Shown here: positions 13,401-29,300 of the stretch, in pieces | Numbering within the stretch: position 1 is the first letter of the stretch | How the letters are laid out: every line of letters starts with the position of its first letter | Source: Rhopalosiphum padi | Lineage: Eukaryota; Arthropoda; Insecta; Hemiptera; Aphididae | Assembly: GCF_020882245.1 (NCBI RefSeq) | Contig: NC_083597.1 | Location: forward strand, 34,698,652-34,762,651 | DNA length: 64,000 nucleotides | Direction of reading: 5' to 3' | The notes under the pieces: model-generated | The model's database searches: none | What the model saw: the letters and a program-made list of their open reading frames with translations, nothing else | Told to the model about the DNA's origin: nothing | Made by a program: the position numbers and the translations under genes

Positions 13401-16400
13401 TGATAATCAAAATATCTCGGCAGTAATCATTAGAGTAGATAAAAACTTTTACAAATTACGAAAAAATCATGTCATTATAAATCAATTGTGTATGTACATT
13501 GTAAAGTGGAAGCCAAAGCTAAAAGCTTTGTAAAAAAAAAAAAAAGGTTCAGTAATAACAAATGTAGTTGTATAACTAACACTGCTGAGCAGTATTTAAA
13601 TAAAACAACTATGATAGATGTTACATGATACGTGGTATATGATACATGCATTTATTATCATATTATATCTAGATAAAAGATACACGATACTCCATATTTA
13701 ATATTTAAAACTACACTCTATTAACTATTATACATACTTACAACTTTTATCAAATGTTTAAATAACACATTTAATCATAAATAATATAATACGTCCCTGC
13801 ACATAATAACTAATACTTACGTCATTGCATGTTAATAAATTATATCATACGCCATGTCATACACACATAACTCATAACTATAAATAAAATCTTTATTAAC
13901 TTATTGGCATAAAAAAAAAATTAATCTTTAAAACATTTTGTCCGATAGATGTGTATATCTTATAAGTTATAATAAAGAAAAAAAATTGTACATTTACTCG
14001 TATTTTAAGTATCGAGTGTCCAGATAATCAAAATCCTAAATTTTATTAAAATGTAATATACATTTTTAAAACAAAAGTATCTTATATTTTGTCGACAAAA
14101 TAAAATCCATGTTACTATTATAAAATATATCGTGGTACAGCATGATACTTAATAAATTACATATATATATCACGAATTCACGATACAAGATACAATTGTA
14201 TCTATGATACATACCTAATACCCAACCTTAGTTATGAACATCATATACGTGTAACTAATGGTACATTCTCAGGATTGATAATCAAGAGTGTACTTATTAC
14301 TTATTAGTTTGCAACACAAAATGTTAGAAGAGTTCGCCATGTCACGATAAATAAAATAAATATTTTTATAATAATAAATTAAAAAGTAAAAAAACTTGTG
14401 TTTTATTTATATAAAAAAAAATTCCAATATTCACCAAAACCACTGGTATAATATGTCAACAACCACCAGTGACTGTCAACGTAGTAGATACAGATATACA
14501 TCTTAACACTAACTCTTTACAATATACTTCATAAAATAGGGTAATATCCGATAATATAATATATTATGTTAATTTTATCTTAATACTTATTTATTATTAT
14601 TATTATGAATTCAAGATTTATTTTTGTTTTACATCTAGTATACATGGGTTTGTTTTATTTAATTTGTTAATTTTGATTCAATATTTTATTAATAATTAAA
14701 AAATAATAAAAGGTGTTTCAAGTTACCAACTGTTTTATTTTAAGATGCTTCTAGTATGTATTTTTCAAAAAAAGGTTCTATAAATATATAATCATACTTA
14801 TCGCAAAAAAAAACTTTTCAAGGTAATAAAAATATGAGCGCATACCAAATCACTTTCGAACCAAAAAATGTTTCCACTGTAACACAAACAATCCTGATAC
14901 TTTGATTCGATTTTAGTTTTGTTAATACCTTAAGATTGCTTCAAGTACTTAATCGAAGCGCTTTTTTTAAAATATAAATTTTCACTCAACAGGATATGCA
15001 CAAAGAAAAATGTTTAAAATATGGAAAGTTTGATTAATCATAACAATGTCAGAAACTTATATATTAAAAAATTCTTTGATAAAAATGTTAACAATATGTC
15101 AAAAAACCTCAAGCTTTTATAAAATTAAAATCGGATCAGCCAAAGTCTCCTAATTTGTTTTTAGGTCTAATAACAATATATGATTAATAAATTTGAACTA
15201 TTTTATAAATTATGAAAAATAAACTTTATGATATTCTAAATATAATTTTTGAACACAGTTATTAATGATGTTTTTTAACTTTTATGTTATAAAGACTATT
15301 TAAAAATGCAACTCCACAAAATATATAATACAATTATTATTAATATAGCTAGGTAGTATTTTATATATCCATCACTTTGTCGATTAACTAAAATAACGAT
15401 ACATGGATATATTAACCATTTATCCACTTTACATTTACACAAAAAAATATTTAAATATTTTCATGCTATTATAATATCATGAAAAAAAAGCAAGCTTAAC
15501 TCAATAAAAACTTCATTCAATATAAACATTCATATTTAAAAAAATATAAGCTAATTCAACTCATTCAATTTGTACTTTATCTTTCAATATGACAGTTTAA
15601 TGTATTTTTTGCTTTAAATTTACATTGTATACTCTACTTAAAAGCCTAGTTATATCGAGTATACATTTCTTTGAAAAGAATTTTAAAAATATGTATCCAA
15701 GGAAAAATAGTAATATTTTATTAAAACGACTTAAAAACAAAATTTAGTTATTATTGTTATTATTTTTATAGAATTATAACATTATTATTATTTGTCGATT
15801 TCATGCACATAAATTTCAATAAAAATAATATAAATCAGATTCGTCGTATAAAAATTATATTTATATTTTCAAATAAATGTTTGTTTAAAGCACAATGAGA
15901 GTTATTAAATACACAATGTTTACTTTTGATTTTTACCACTTCGTATGCGTTTTTTTTTCTTCGACTTTGTTGTTCAAATGGTTACGAATTAAAATGTTTG
16001 TTTCTAATAAAAGTTAAAAATAAGTACGGGATTATATACAAATTGATTTAATGGTTCAATAAAATTTAATAAATGAATCGCACGGCGGGCCACTAAATCA
16101 TGTTTAAGGAATATTACTATTGATTCATTAAATGTTTGAAGATTGTTCATGCGACCCAGAAAAAATATTTTATAACTTAGTAAGGAAAAAAATCATTAAT
16201 ATATTGTTTATATTTTAACGTTAACGATTTTTATTATTCAATAACGAACAACTTCAGGTAAAATAATAAGAAATAATGATGAATTTACCTTCTTGCAAGT
16301 CTCGCAGCCACAATTTCGAATAGAGGAAACATATTTGTATGATGAATGTATATTTTATAATTATGTAATGGTTGAAGCAACAAGATTAACTGCAGTCTGC

Positions 16401-19400
16401 ATACTCGTGTAGATGCGTATAAACGCATTTCGATCAAATGAATTAAAGTATAATATTCAATTTCTCGTGTTCAGAGACATTATAATAAATTACTTTTTAT
16501 AATAAATTACAGTTCACATATCCAATAAAATGCACGTTTTGTTTGCGAGTTACGGGTAATTGTACAATTAATACAAATAAAATAACTTAACACACATTAC
16601 CAGTAAGTCAAAAAGTTTACTCTTCGTATCATCTGAAAATTGTAAATTTATAACATATATTGAATTTGAAATTTTCTATTATTTAATAGTCTAATATATA
16701 CATTAGTAAAATATTATTTCATAAAAAAAGCAAATGTCATAATAATTACAAAGTAACGTTATGCACATGCAATTCGTGAATACATAAACTGGCATCAATC
16801 GTACGTGTCGAGAGTCGTGTACTCATATTATCATTTTATATATCTTGTAAAAAAGTGTATGTCATGTAAATAACAACATAGGTACAATGACATAATCCGC
16901 GTAGGAACACGTGCATACATAATATTACTAATATTATACGAACAAACATAAAAATACCTATTTATTTCAAACTGGGCTAAATATTTTATACTATTAGATT
17001 AAAACAGTTCATCGCAATCTAATGACTGTCCATTTAAACCGTTGAAAAATGAATAACTATTTAAAAATAGAGATTGTTCTCTTCTAACCAGACTGTACAT
17101 ACTCTGAACATTTGTTTGTTTATTTTCTGTGCTTAAATAAGTAATCTAAGTAGATTTATGTCTTAACATAAAAAAAAAACAATTTAAGGTAATGTTTTAT
17201 TTTCACATAGAAATATTTTTTTATTAAGTCTAACTATTAAATTATATTTTTGATAGGTTTTCAATATTTTTAAATTAATTAAAATGTATAATTAATATAA
17301 TTATTTTTATTTTTTTAATTAATTTTCAATGAAACACAAATTGTCGAAAAATATTATTTTTTAATGATACAATATTTAATAAATTTACTTAATCAATCAT
17401 TATACTATTGTAATGACCTACCACACATATAATATCACCATCACATTAGTATATAATATTATTTGCGAATAAATAAATTTAAAAGCATAAAGAAATTACA
17501 AAAAAAGTTTTTAAGTGTAAAAATAAATAACTTATCATGTAGGTAGTAAGTACTCTTCTAAATATGAACTTACATTAATTGTTTTCAACAATAACTCATT
17601 AGTAGTACATAATTTGTATTGGTTAAAAATAAATTATCCAACTTTTGATTACAAATCTTGGTAATAATAATAACTTACAATTTTTAGATTGCCAAATTGC
17701 TTAAATTTTCAGAAATTACGCACAATATATTTTACTCGTGTCATACATTCAACTATTTTATACAACTATGTTTATAAAACAGTTTCCATTAAATAATCCC
17801 AGTAAATAAAAATGACAATTTCGTCATTTTGACAGCTTTAATTAAACATCACGGTATTCACGTCGGTTTTAATTTCATCTGTTAATTAATTCTGTTCTAA
17901 CCTTAAACTAGAATATATACATAATACTTTAATATTATTAAAAAACGTCGTGTTTCGAATAATATATAATTATTGTACTAGTTTTAAAGGATTCGAAACT
18001 CCTTCTTTAAAAATTCATTATTATGATAAAATTAGTTAAATATTCTACAGCCTTATCTTACTTTCTTGTTACATAGCAAAATATCTATTCAAATTATTAA
18101 TATAGTATATATAAACTTTTCTTTGGTAGCTTACAATTATAACTTTTATGAGCAAGACACAATTTAATGTGAAATTGCACCTTGTTGTAAGTTTTTCAAT
18201 GGGGTATTTTTTTACAATAGTTGGAAGTTCAAAATAAGTACTAAATTTATTAATTTGTCTGGTTCGTATAATATTTCACATATTTTAGATGCGACGTAAT
18301 TTAAAGCTTATATTAAAAGGTTTCTTATATACACGTTTTCCATTTTATAAATATGATTATTAAGTTTCTATAGAAGACGTTTATTTTTTTTTTAAACCAT
18401 GAAAATAAAATATTTAAACAGTTGATAGAATAAGTTAAAATATCTATAAACGCCAACTATTCACTTGATTATTTATGTAATTATTATGTTTTAGATTTGG
18501 TGTAGGGTTCTGTTTCACTGTTGTGTATGCTGCATTATTAACGAAAACGAATCGCATATCACGTATATTTAACGCCGGACGACGGACTGTTAAACGTCCT
18601 AAATTTATATCACCAAAATCACAATTGGTCATCTGCACAGGACTCATATCGATACAAGTATGTTATGTTTGTGTACATTATTGAGATGGATATTTTGAAT
18701 TTATATTTTTCCAGCGGTCCAATAATGATACGGTTGTTTTAATATCGAATATATTTTAATAATATATTTATGATATACAACAATATGATCGAACATATTC
18801 ATTTTATTTTAAAGAAAAATATATTCCGGTAAAACTCTATATCAAATATGTAAAATCGGTAATATTTTATTATTTTAAAATTGTAAATAAATTACTTACA
18901 TCAAAATACCACTAATTTTTAATTAAACCTAAATATATTTGCTAAGATTTATTTTTTTGATTTCAAAGATGATGTTTAACATTAGTCTAGACGTCTCAAC
19001 AACTTACTCTCAAATTAATTATAATCCAATTATATTTTATAATATTCACATAGCATAATACAGCGGCAGAAATTTAATAACTAGAAGAACATGTTCAACT
19101 GTTAATTTATTTTATGATCTACCTATAGAAATCTGACTGTCTGGGACCTATTGTTTAAATAACAAAAAATAATAATAGTAATACGATTTATCAAATGTAT
19201 TTAATTAAATATATCTTTGAAATAAAAATCGTGTATGATATTTGCTTTACGTCAAGGATATATTAATTATAAACATTTTCTTATAAGAAATATATATAGG
19301 TATATATATATATTGTTAAATTATCATATATTTATATACATATTATATGTACTTAAATAATAATATTATATAACAAGGGTGATTAGCCAAGCATTTTTAA

Positions 19401-20302
19401 CCTAATTTTTCGTTTAATTATTAATTAATTAATTTAAACTCTGTTTTTTTTTTTTTGGAATTATCAAATATACTCAAATACATATCTTATTTTAAAATTC
19501 TTGATATTTTTTGTATTACTTAAAGAATATCCTAAAGCGATACAAACGTTATACTAAGTATATACTTTTTATATACTAAGGATAATAGCTCTTAAAAATG
19601 GATTTACCATAATATAAAATAGATATAATATTGGATAAAGTATTTATTATACTTGAACTGTTTTTACTAATTATAAATTTTGATAGATTAATATTAATTA
19701 CCAAAATAATCAACTCTTCATAGCCTTCGTATCTTCCAAGCTCGTTATCATGGACAGATTATCCTTAGTACACAAACTTAAATAACTCCAAAACTTTTCG
19801 TTCAAATTTTGATTTTGATCCGTCAATTATTTATTAAAATTATCCACTAAATAATTCATATTAAAAATAGGACTTCTAACTTGAAAAACAGAAGGGTTAT
19901 ATTCCAACACGATGCTCTTTGAAAGGTACAACAAATTTCCAACATTTTAAAATATGATCTTCAGGTATATTTAAAAATTCCAAAATTAGATTTTTAGTAG
20001 CTGCATCATTAATGAAAAAAGGATGATTATCATGCTTATTTAATCACCCTTTATAGTTAATATCTATCTCTATATAATACCTATATATATATTATTTAAT
20101 ATTTTGTTCAAAAAGTATTACGATCATGTAGCGTATTTACTATAAAATATAGATAATTATATAATATTTAATGTAGATAAAACAATATGATCGTTGATCG
20201 TGTTAAAAATTAAATTTGGGACGCGAATCCTTATGGTTCAAGTTATAACGAATTGTTTATGTTTCACAAATAATATCTATATATAATATATATATAGGTA
20301 CA

Positions 20303-20333
<31 letters not shown>

Positions 20334-23300
20334 ATCCCGTGTGTGTTGGCACACACTAATAAAGTGTTGAAAATAAATAAAACAAATAAACCAAAAACTA
20401 TAATAAGTTATAAATGTAACGTTAGAAAAACATCGATACCTATACACGTTTTGTATGGACGACCACGTTTCAGGTGCTCATCAACGGCGTGTGGATGCTG
20501 GTCAGCCCGCCAAAGGCCATACACTATTATCCTAGCAGGGAGTCGAATATACTAGTTTGCTCGTCGTTCATCAACACATCGTACGTGATAGCGTTCGGAT
20601 ACCCAATAGTGTTGATTGTCGTGTGCACCGTTTACGCTGTGCTCACCAGAAACATTCCTGAAGCCTTTAACGAGTCTAAGCACATCGGTAAGTGATTATT
20701 TGCGCAGTGTTTATGTAATCTATTTTATGGTAAAACACGATAATTAGGACTGCAATATCTAGATATTGTCGTAAATTACCCGAGTATAATATATTAAGGT
20801 ACATCATATTGATAATTCACGGTAATTACCATAAATTACCCTCATAAAATGTATAATATATTGTTAATTTAAATAGTTTTGGGAATTTTCCGACATCTAC
20901 TAACGGACAAAGGAAATATTGTTATTATTATTATTAGTCCAGTTTTACTCTCCGACGTTATAATTTTATAGTTATTTTTTTATTGTTTATAAATCAAACA
21001 GTTTTCGTAAAAATAATATAATAATACCCGATTATCATGATTATTTTTAAACAAAAAATGCTAATTAATTTCGTTTAATTTTGTGTTAGTCCGATAAAAT
21101 ATGATATATGCGTTATTTACTGATAGTTGTTGTAAAATCAATGTACGCGTACTTAAATACTTTTATAATCTAAATTATTTACCATTATGTTTGGAGATTT
21201 ATATTTTATAATAATAACTAGTTACTTACGATGGTAACTTAATAACTTTGTGGTTATCATTAAATTCTGGTAAAATAAGTTAATACTCAGATATTACTTT
21301 CTACCGATATTTACGTCACCACTTGTAGTTTCATGTTAAATGAAAATATTTTGCAAGTACATAATACTATAAACGCTTCTGAGAGTAAGTGTAACCCCAC
21401 AACTCACGCCACTGAATACTGCAGTTAGACAATTTAATATTAAAGATATCAGCTTTCGTGTGTATAAAATATTTATTATATATTATTATAATTATATTAA
21501 ATACATTAACTATGTAACTTAACATCATATCTACCAATATACGAGTCGATTGATAGATAAATATTTTAATTTTGCCCCAATAGAACGCAGAAAAATAATA
21601 TACCCCGGATAAAATTTTCATTTATAAAACATAAATAATAATTATTAAATATAATTGATTCTATAATTAGAATAACTTATTAACTAAGTATTACATTTTC
21701 AGAGTATAAAAAAAAAAACTACAGATTTTATAAATAAATAGTAATTTTAAGAAAACTATCATAATATTCGTCTGGGAATTTATGAACCTAACCTATTTTG
21801 GCTTAAGTTATAGTTACATATTGTAGTTATCTTTGTATCAAATGTGTAACTTAGGAAATTATTTTTAAATTGAAAAATAATCATTTTATATTGAAATTTG
21901 GAGTTTTAATCTAAAATAGAAAAATCATGAAGCACTTATTCTACCCTAAAAGCGATCACATTCATACAGAAAAGTCAAAAACATCTATATAAATAACCGT
22001 TAACTTTCATTGTTTTCAATGAATTGAAATAATTAATTTACCATAGTTTGCTATAGGTAATTGCCATTGTTTCAATTGTACTTAGGTAGACACCGTAAAT
22101 ATATTTTTTCCACTTTTTATATAAAAAAAACTAGCTGACGCAACGGTCTACTTTCAATCTTTTCTCTACTCTCTACCCCTATAAAAAAAACTAATATAAT
22201 TTGTGACACTTTTTGTCGTTGATTAGAATCTTTAATAAAACAAAAACTTATCCTACTGCTAAATCACCAATTTCCTAAATGGAACTTTATAAACTGTTCT
22301 TGCGATATTGTACCTATGTATTTGTGGGAAAGGAGAAGGGGGTAGAAACGTAGGGACGATTTTTGGTAGTGGCGGTGTACGTGTGGGTGAGGAATACTCG
22401 GAAAAAGCTATCTGTTGGCCCATTTCAGGATTAGGGCATGTGTTAAAAATAACAAATACGTCGTCGTAACCGCAACACTATCAAATTAATTAATTTATAC
22501 TTTTGGCTATGACGCATGACATATAACGCTGTACAATCCAACGCTCGACGTACAAAACAACATTATTACTGCACGTATTAGAAATTGCTATGTCTTATTT
22601 TATTTTTCCCGATGAAAGTATAAGCACTTTATAATTTGTATCGGAGCAAACCAATTTTCTCTTTTTACGGTTAAATATTACTTATATAGCGTTATCGATT
22701 ACACTTATTATTTTCAATCATATCTCCGTTATTATTACAATTAATAATGACTTGGTACATTTTAAAAACACTTAAAATAATTTACATTTTTCAATTCTTA
22801 ACGATTTTTGAATGTTGTTAGTTTAAAATTAAAATCGATAAATATGCTAAATGTATGGAATTTAATAATAATATAAACGCCATAATACATACATAATGTA
22901 AACACCTGTTTATTGTTGAAGACTATAATAACTGTTCCAACTTGTGAATTGTGTCTTGTGTATATTACTTTAGTGAGGACGTTAGGCGGTACAATGAAGT
23001 TGGAAAATTGTATTATCTGTTCATTGTTATATTCGTTCTTAATATTTACAAAAATTATGTTCATATAAAATAATAATACAAGTATACAAGTATAACATCG
23101 AAACAGAAGGTTTAAGAAAATGTAATGAATATTTAAATGAAAATAAATTTTATATTATAACAAGACAATTATATGGATCGACAACGACATCATTATAAAC
23201 TTTCTTACATAACTAGAATCACTTTCTTTTACTTCGATAAAAGCCACCTGGTACTTAATACGACAAATTTCCATTAGTCTGATAAATTTATAGCCCAGAC

Positions 23301-26300
23301 TTATTGCTATTAAATAGTTTTAAGTGTTTTAACAAAAGCAATATATTATTTTTGTATAAATTTAAACATTAAATAGATCATATTATTTAATTTATTTAAT
23401 AATACATAATAATATATTAATATTATTATCACTTGATATAAGACTGATTTTTCAATTTAGTAGGTTAATGTTTATTTTTGTAAATTTACATCATATTTTG
23501 ATATTTAATTTTAAAAATGCTTATTTATTAAGTAGGTATAATAATTTCGTAGCTGTATTTATTTTTTTTAATTTAATTGGTTCTAGCCTATAGTGATTAT
23601 AAAGATGTTGATATTTAATTGTATGCAAAAATCATAATTTAATTAAAAATTAACAATGTGACAAGAATCATAAAACGTGCCGCCTGTTAACCGTAAATCA
23701 TCTTAGTTTAATGTCGAGAAATAATTTGACAAGAAGAAATGTTTTACTGTTTTAGAGTAGGTAGTCGACAATTGACAATTTATTGTTACGGGTTTTATAT
23801 TACTAATTCACTCAAGCAAAACATGGAACTGTAAATTATAGGTACATAGATAAATAAAAGTTTAAATTACAGATGTATTTAATGTAGTTGTATATATAAT
23901 ATATAAATCATGTATAGTGCTACGCGCAGTGGTAATATATTAAAAACATACATTTATAAAACTTAACAAAAACTTACTACGTTACATATTTTCAAAATGA
24001 ACCATGAAATAAGTATGTGTATTTGATTAATTTAAATTTTTGTGGACATCAATATATTTGAAGGTGAACATAGCATATAATTTTTGAACAATAACGTAAT
24101 CAAAATGAATATAGTTTAAAGTATTTGCAGAAGAAATCATTTGTATAGTGATGTTAGTGTATCTGACTTTATGACTCTTGTATGTTCTTCAAGTAATATA
24201 AGACCGACCAAGGATTAATAAAATAATAAATATATAGTCATTTTGTCATTTGGTCACATTAATTTACAACGATTTGTATTTTTGAGTATAGATGATAAAA
24301 GTAAAACTATGTAAACAATTTGTCGATTTAAGATCTAAGAGTAGGTACACACTTAAAAAACGGAGAACCCCGTCAGTTCATAATGACGTTTATCCAATAG
24401 AGAAAATAAATTCGTAGGTACAACTCGCAGTTTTTTCCATAGACATACACAGTATAATATAGTAAATATATTTTATACAAGGATCTTTCATTAAGATTTA
24501 TTTAAAGTGATCATAATACTTTTATCGGATGTTTGATCTTTGTCACAATTAATAAATTTTCTATTTGAGAGATACAAAGTATTTTTTTATGTATTCGATT
24601 TTGTGAAGAAGTATTTTGATATGGATTTTTTAAATATTAATTTGTAAGACTATTTTTAATTTATTAAACTTATAGTATGCCAAATTCGTTAATTTTTGTA
24701 TTAAACAAATACCATAAGTTATAAAATATGAGTATTAAAATATTATGCAATTTACCAATTAAGAATAATATATTATCTATTATACATGCGAAAACTATAA
24801 ACAATTTTTTTTTATCACGAGCAAATGAAGGATTCAATTGTTTTATTATATTATAAGTGAGCTTTTTTTATTGACTTTTCGCAAAAATTATTAAAAGTTC
24901 TAACAAAAGCATCTAATCTGTCTGTACTTTGCAAATTCTAAATGTAATATTATACTTAAATGTTGTATTATTTAGGCTTAAACTTGTTTAAAGTATTTTA
25001 ACACTTTTAACTAAATGTGTTTTTAATTGATAGATTAAAATATTTTATTTAATTCAAGAAGCAAACATTAATTTCTGCTTACAAGGAAATTTAATTGTGT
25101 GGAATTGGTCTCGTCTGTTTGCATTTTCATTTTGATACCCTTGGGTCCATTGAATTGAGCGTATTTGAATCTATATAAGTAAGATAATGGAAACTAGAAT
25201 TCCATATTATCAACCAATATAGTCAGAAAAGTTGTACTTGTATTTGGTATAATATATTGTCCAAATCTATAGTTTAAATAGTTTAGCATTGCAGATCGGT
25301 CACATCTCGTGAAACTTTAGCTTATAAATGGAAAAATTTTCATTTTTATTACATACCATCAAAGAATTATTGTATAGCTATAATCGTAGTGTGAAAGTAA
25401 GAAATATTTAAATGTTATGGTTTTATGAGCTACCATTATGACTTATGAATTTATGAGTTATGACAAATATGTTAAAATATCCGATACCTTACTATAAGCA
25501 TATTTCAAAAACCCACCACCACATAAATATTTTTTTTCAAACAATATTTCCATTTTATTATTTATATAAAATATAATTAATTGCATTTGATAATGTTTTA
25601 TGATTTTATTCCTGTCCTTAAAATATGAATGTATGATAATTTCAATCTATAAGTAACATACAAGGAATTTTAATAATAAATCTGAGTAAATAGCATAGCG
25701 AATATCTTACAAAATTACATTAAATTATCATATATATCCCATTGCTTTTAAAAACTGATGCTGAGCATGGTTCTGTAACTATTTGTCTTTAACAATGTTA
25801 ATTTTTTTTAACAATGCTTTCTAACATTTCTTCACCGAATCGTTCCATAAACTACCAAGTAATTTGAATAATATCAAATGATTTTATATTTATATTCAGT
25901 TCGTGATCTATTAAAGAATTATAATTTAAAAAAAGACATTTTAGTTGAGACCTGTAAAGTGAAAATAAAATACACCTTTAAGCATTAAAATTAAAAAAAT
26001 AATAAATGGATATAGTCGGAATAAATTGATATATAATAAATAAAGTAAATCATACATATATATGTATATATATTTAAAAGGACGTTAACAATTTAAAAAT
26101 ATTTGGTCGCAACAGTAAAAATTATTAATTAATAACCAAAGAAAATAAAAGTTCAATATTAATAATAATTCATATAGTTTTAATTATAAAATATAACGCT
26201 TGCTAGTTAATAATAACACTATAAAAATGCTATAAAGTGCTTTTTTTAATCACATTAATCATAAGTACAAAAACAAAATTAATAGTTTTATATTTCTAAA

Positions 26301-29300
26301 CATAAGTTAGATACCTTACATCCAAATCGACTAATGTTTTCGTCCATTTATAGTAAGTTACCAACGAATACTAGTATGATTGTTGTTTTAGTTAAAAGGG
26401 TGATAGATATTATTCGTAAAATGATTATAATTTATACCTATAAAACAAAAATACAAATTACAGTGGTGTTTATCTAAAGCACAGCGAGATAAGTGACTTA
26501 TAACCAGTCTTTTTAACATGTTCAGTAGTTTATTTAGGTTTCTAGAATCATGATAAAAATAGTGATTTTGATTACCCATAAGATTGCACTGTATCGTACA
26601 ACTAAATAAAGCAATAAACGAGTTTAACAGAGTTGACCAACAAATTGGTGTTTATTAAAAACATTAAATATGACATATAAACTTTGTTGTTAATCGCTTT
26701 CACACGTTAAGTATGTATATTTCTTAACAAGCTTTGAAGTAAAAATATTGTAATTTGTACAATAATAATAAATGGAAGTTTCTCGAAAACGGAAATGCAT
26801 TTTTATGTATTCCAATCTTTTTATGATTTTTGCTGTTTTGCAAAAAGTAATTAAGAGAACCAGGGTTTCGGGTAACTATTACTCAGTACATTTTCAGAAG
26901 TTTATGTATTTCTGAGAAAATCTTGAACACTACAAATATAATATAACAATGGATTGTTTATGTTTTTCGTTATTTCTTTTTCCATAATAATTTATGGAAA
27001 AATAGTTGTTTCATTAAATTACTTCTAACCGACTGGCAGAATTAAAAATACTTTAATTACATCATTTAAATTTAAACTGTTTTATTATTTTTTTAAATTA
27101 TATCATTAAGCAGTCCTAATCTTTGTACTACTAATTAGATTCTGAGCGTAACGATCAAAGTATTGGCTTTACAATTAAACTTTTTTGTCTCGGTTGTTTA
27201 GACTGACACTATTTAAGATTGGAAAAATAAGTTAAGAGGTACTTAAAGTGTTTATTTTCCGATTGTCACATGGTTTCTTGAAAGTAAGGATAACAACAAT
27301 GACATTTACGACAAGCTTATTTGTTTAACAAAAATATACTTATTGACTGTAAATTGTAATAGTACTTAAGAATTTGTTCAATGTGAATAGTGTCAGCTCA
27401 GCGTAAAAATTGAATTGATGTGTACATTCTAAAAAGTTGAGACGTGTCAAAGTTTGTGGTCCCTGATGATATATTGAATAAAAAAAAGTTTATTTTCTAT
27501 TAACAAAAGCATTTACACGGTTTTTATATGTAAATGAACTGTTATCTACGTGCAGCACGATATACAATTATTTTTTGTAGACAGCATTACATTATAATAT
27601 TACAATAATATTTACATTTATCGGTTGTATATTATTATCAGAGGTTCACAGAGATCTCATTATGCATGGATAGTCTATCTATGAGATTATTATTATATTG
27701 ATATAGTTGAATCGGATGTCACTCTTAGATATGCCATACATTTATCGGCGATGCAATATGTGCAATCGACAATCTCTTCAACAACAATAATTTTAAGTTA
27801 AGTAGAAAATAATTTTTAATAAATTCCATCTATTATATTATAATATATATAATATATAATAGACAAAACGTGCAGGTAAAACATATTGATAAAAGTATAA
27901 CGGCATTGAGTTCGTTTACCTACATAAAAATGATTTTAATTACTAAGTTTATAAAGTTAACATTTTAAAATAAAACAAACATTATCTTACATAAAATATA
28001 AGCGAGGTATTATTTTTAAATAGAAAAATTATTTATTAAATAGAAAAATAATCGATGAATAGTATTAGAAGTTAATATTGTAAAAGTGCCCATATACGAT
28101 TTTATTAGGATCATTTAAAAGAAGAGGTTTCTAAAATCGTATTGTAGTCAACTAATAATAATAAATTGTTGAAAAATATAGCTACCAATATTATTAATGA
28201 TTTTTAAAAAAAAAAATTATTAAATTATATATCTGTGACAGTTTTAATGTTTAACATAAATTATTAAAATTGAACCATTTTTATTTAATATTTAGAAATA
28301 TGAATATGTTTTTTTTTATTTATAAAATATTGTAATCTATTGTTTTATTTTAAATGAATATCAGTTTTATGTATTTTTATAAACGTCATGACTGTGTATC
28401 ATACACATTATATTTGGGTAGGTGTTGTGCGAGAGTAACACATTACGACAGTTTTGAATTAGAACAATGATAATTTATGAGAATAAATAGTATGCGTTAA
28501 GAAAATAATACCGGTTATTGTCCGGCGTATTATACTATTATGTATTAATACTGTTGGTTTTAAGACTACAATGCTTTAAATTTTTTCAAATATTTTACAT
28601 CACTTCATTGTCCAATTGGGGTAAATTTACTGTTCTGGCCACGATAAATTGAATTAGATCTTAAATAATTAAATTATTGCGTTCTATGTATTAAGTTTAA
28701 TTTTTATTCATTATATCCCTGTTCTCCGATTTGTTGTTAGCAGCAGTCTTATTAGGAATCGCTGGTCTATTCATTCACACGTTTTACTCGTTTTAAAATT
28801 AATTTTTGATTAAACTGTTTTTTGGAATAATTTGAATTACATTATTCATACGTACAAAATATTATTGTGAACGCAGAATGTGTGAGCGAATTGTAGGAAA
28901 AATACACGTATAGCATAAATATAACATGAACGTATATAAAAGATATATTTTGTTTAAATGTGTTAATATTATAAAATATTATTTACTTAATGAATTATTT
29001 TGAATACAAATTATTAATTTGTTTAAAATTGCATGACGTGATTTTATTTTATTTATTGAATTCAGCTGAGTGTGGCTTCCGTCATAAATTTATTTTCCAA
29101 AATAATGTTAATTCTCTATATAAATGAATCTCCCCCCTTTTGTCGTGCTAAATCTGGTGAGTATAAATCATTAGAGCTCTGTCGTCGTAATCTCGAGGGG
29201 TGGGTCTGTAAGCTATATACATATTCATGGGATATACATGTCTAACAGTTGTTACGTTAGTGTAAGTACAATAAGATATAAATATAGAACTTTAAACATC

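Larger units (their letters stand above)
18658..20473 (+). other. mGluR: mGluR intron carrying a TIR element
   Basis: GTATGT donor and CACGTTTCAG acceptor, both phase 0. It contains the 677-bp inverted-repeat element at 19375-20051 and a (TG)13 tract ending 141 bp before the acceptor. No exon was recognised. Confidence 0.85.

Noticed and set aside
13543..13560. AAGGTTCAGTAATAAC as left terminus of the GATAC-rich element
   Set aside because: Only about 11 of 15 bases match the right end, and the flanks (A-run versus GTTATGAA) show no target duplication.
18444..18647. 67-codon minus-strand frame
   Set aside because: Shadow of the plus-strand TM3/TM4 exon at 18495-18657, which has canonical splice sites and family motifs.
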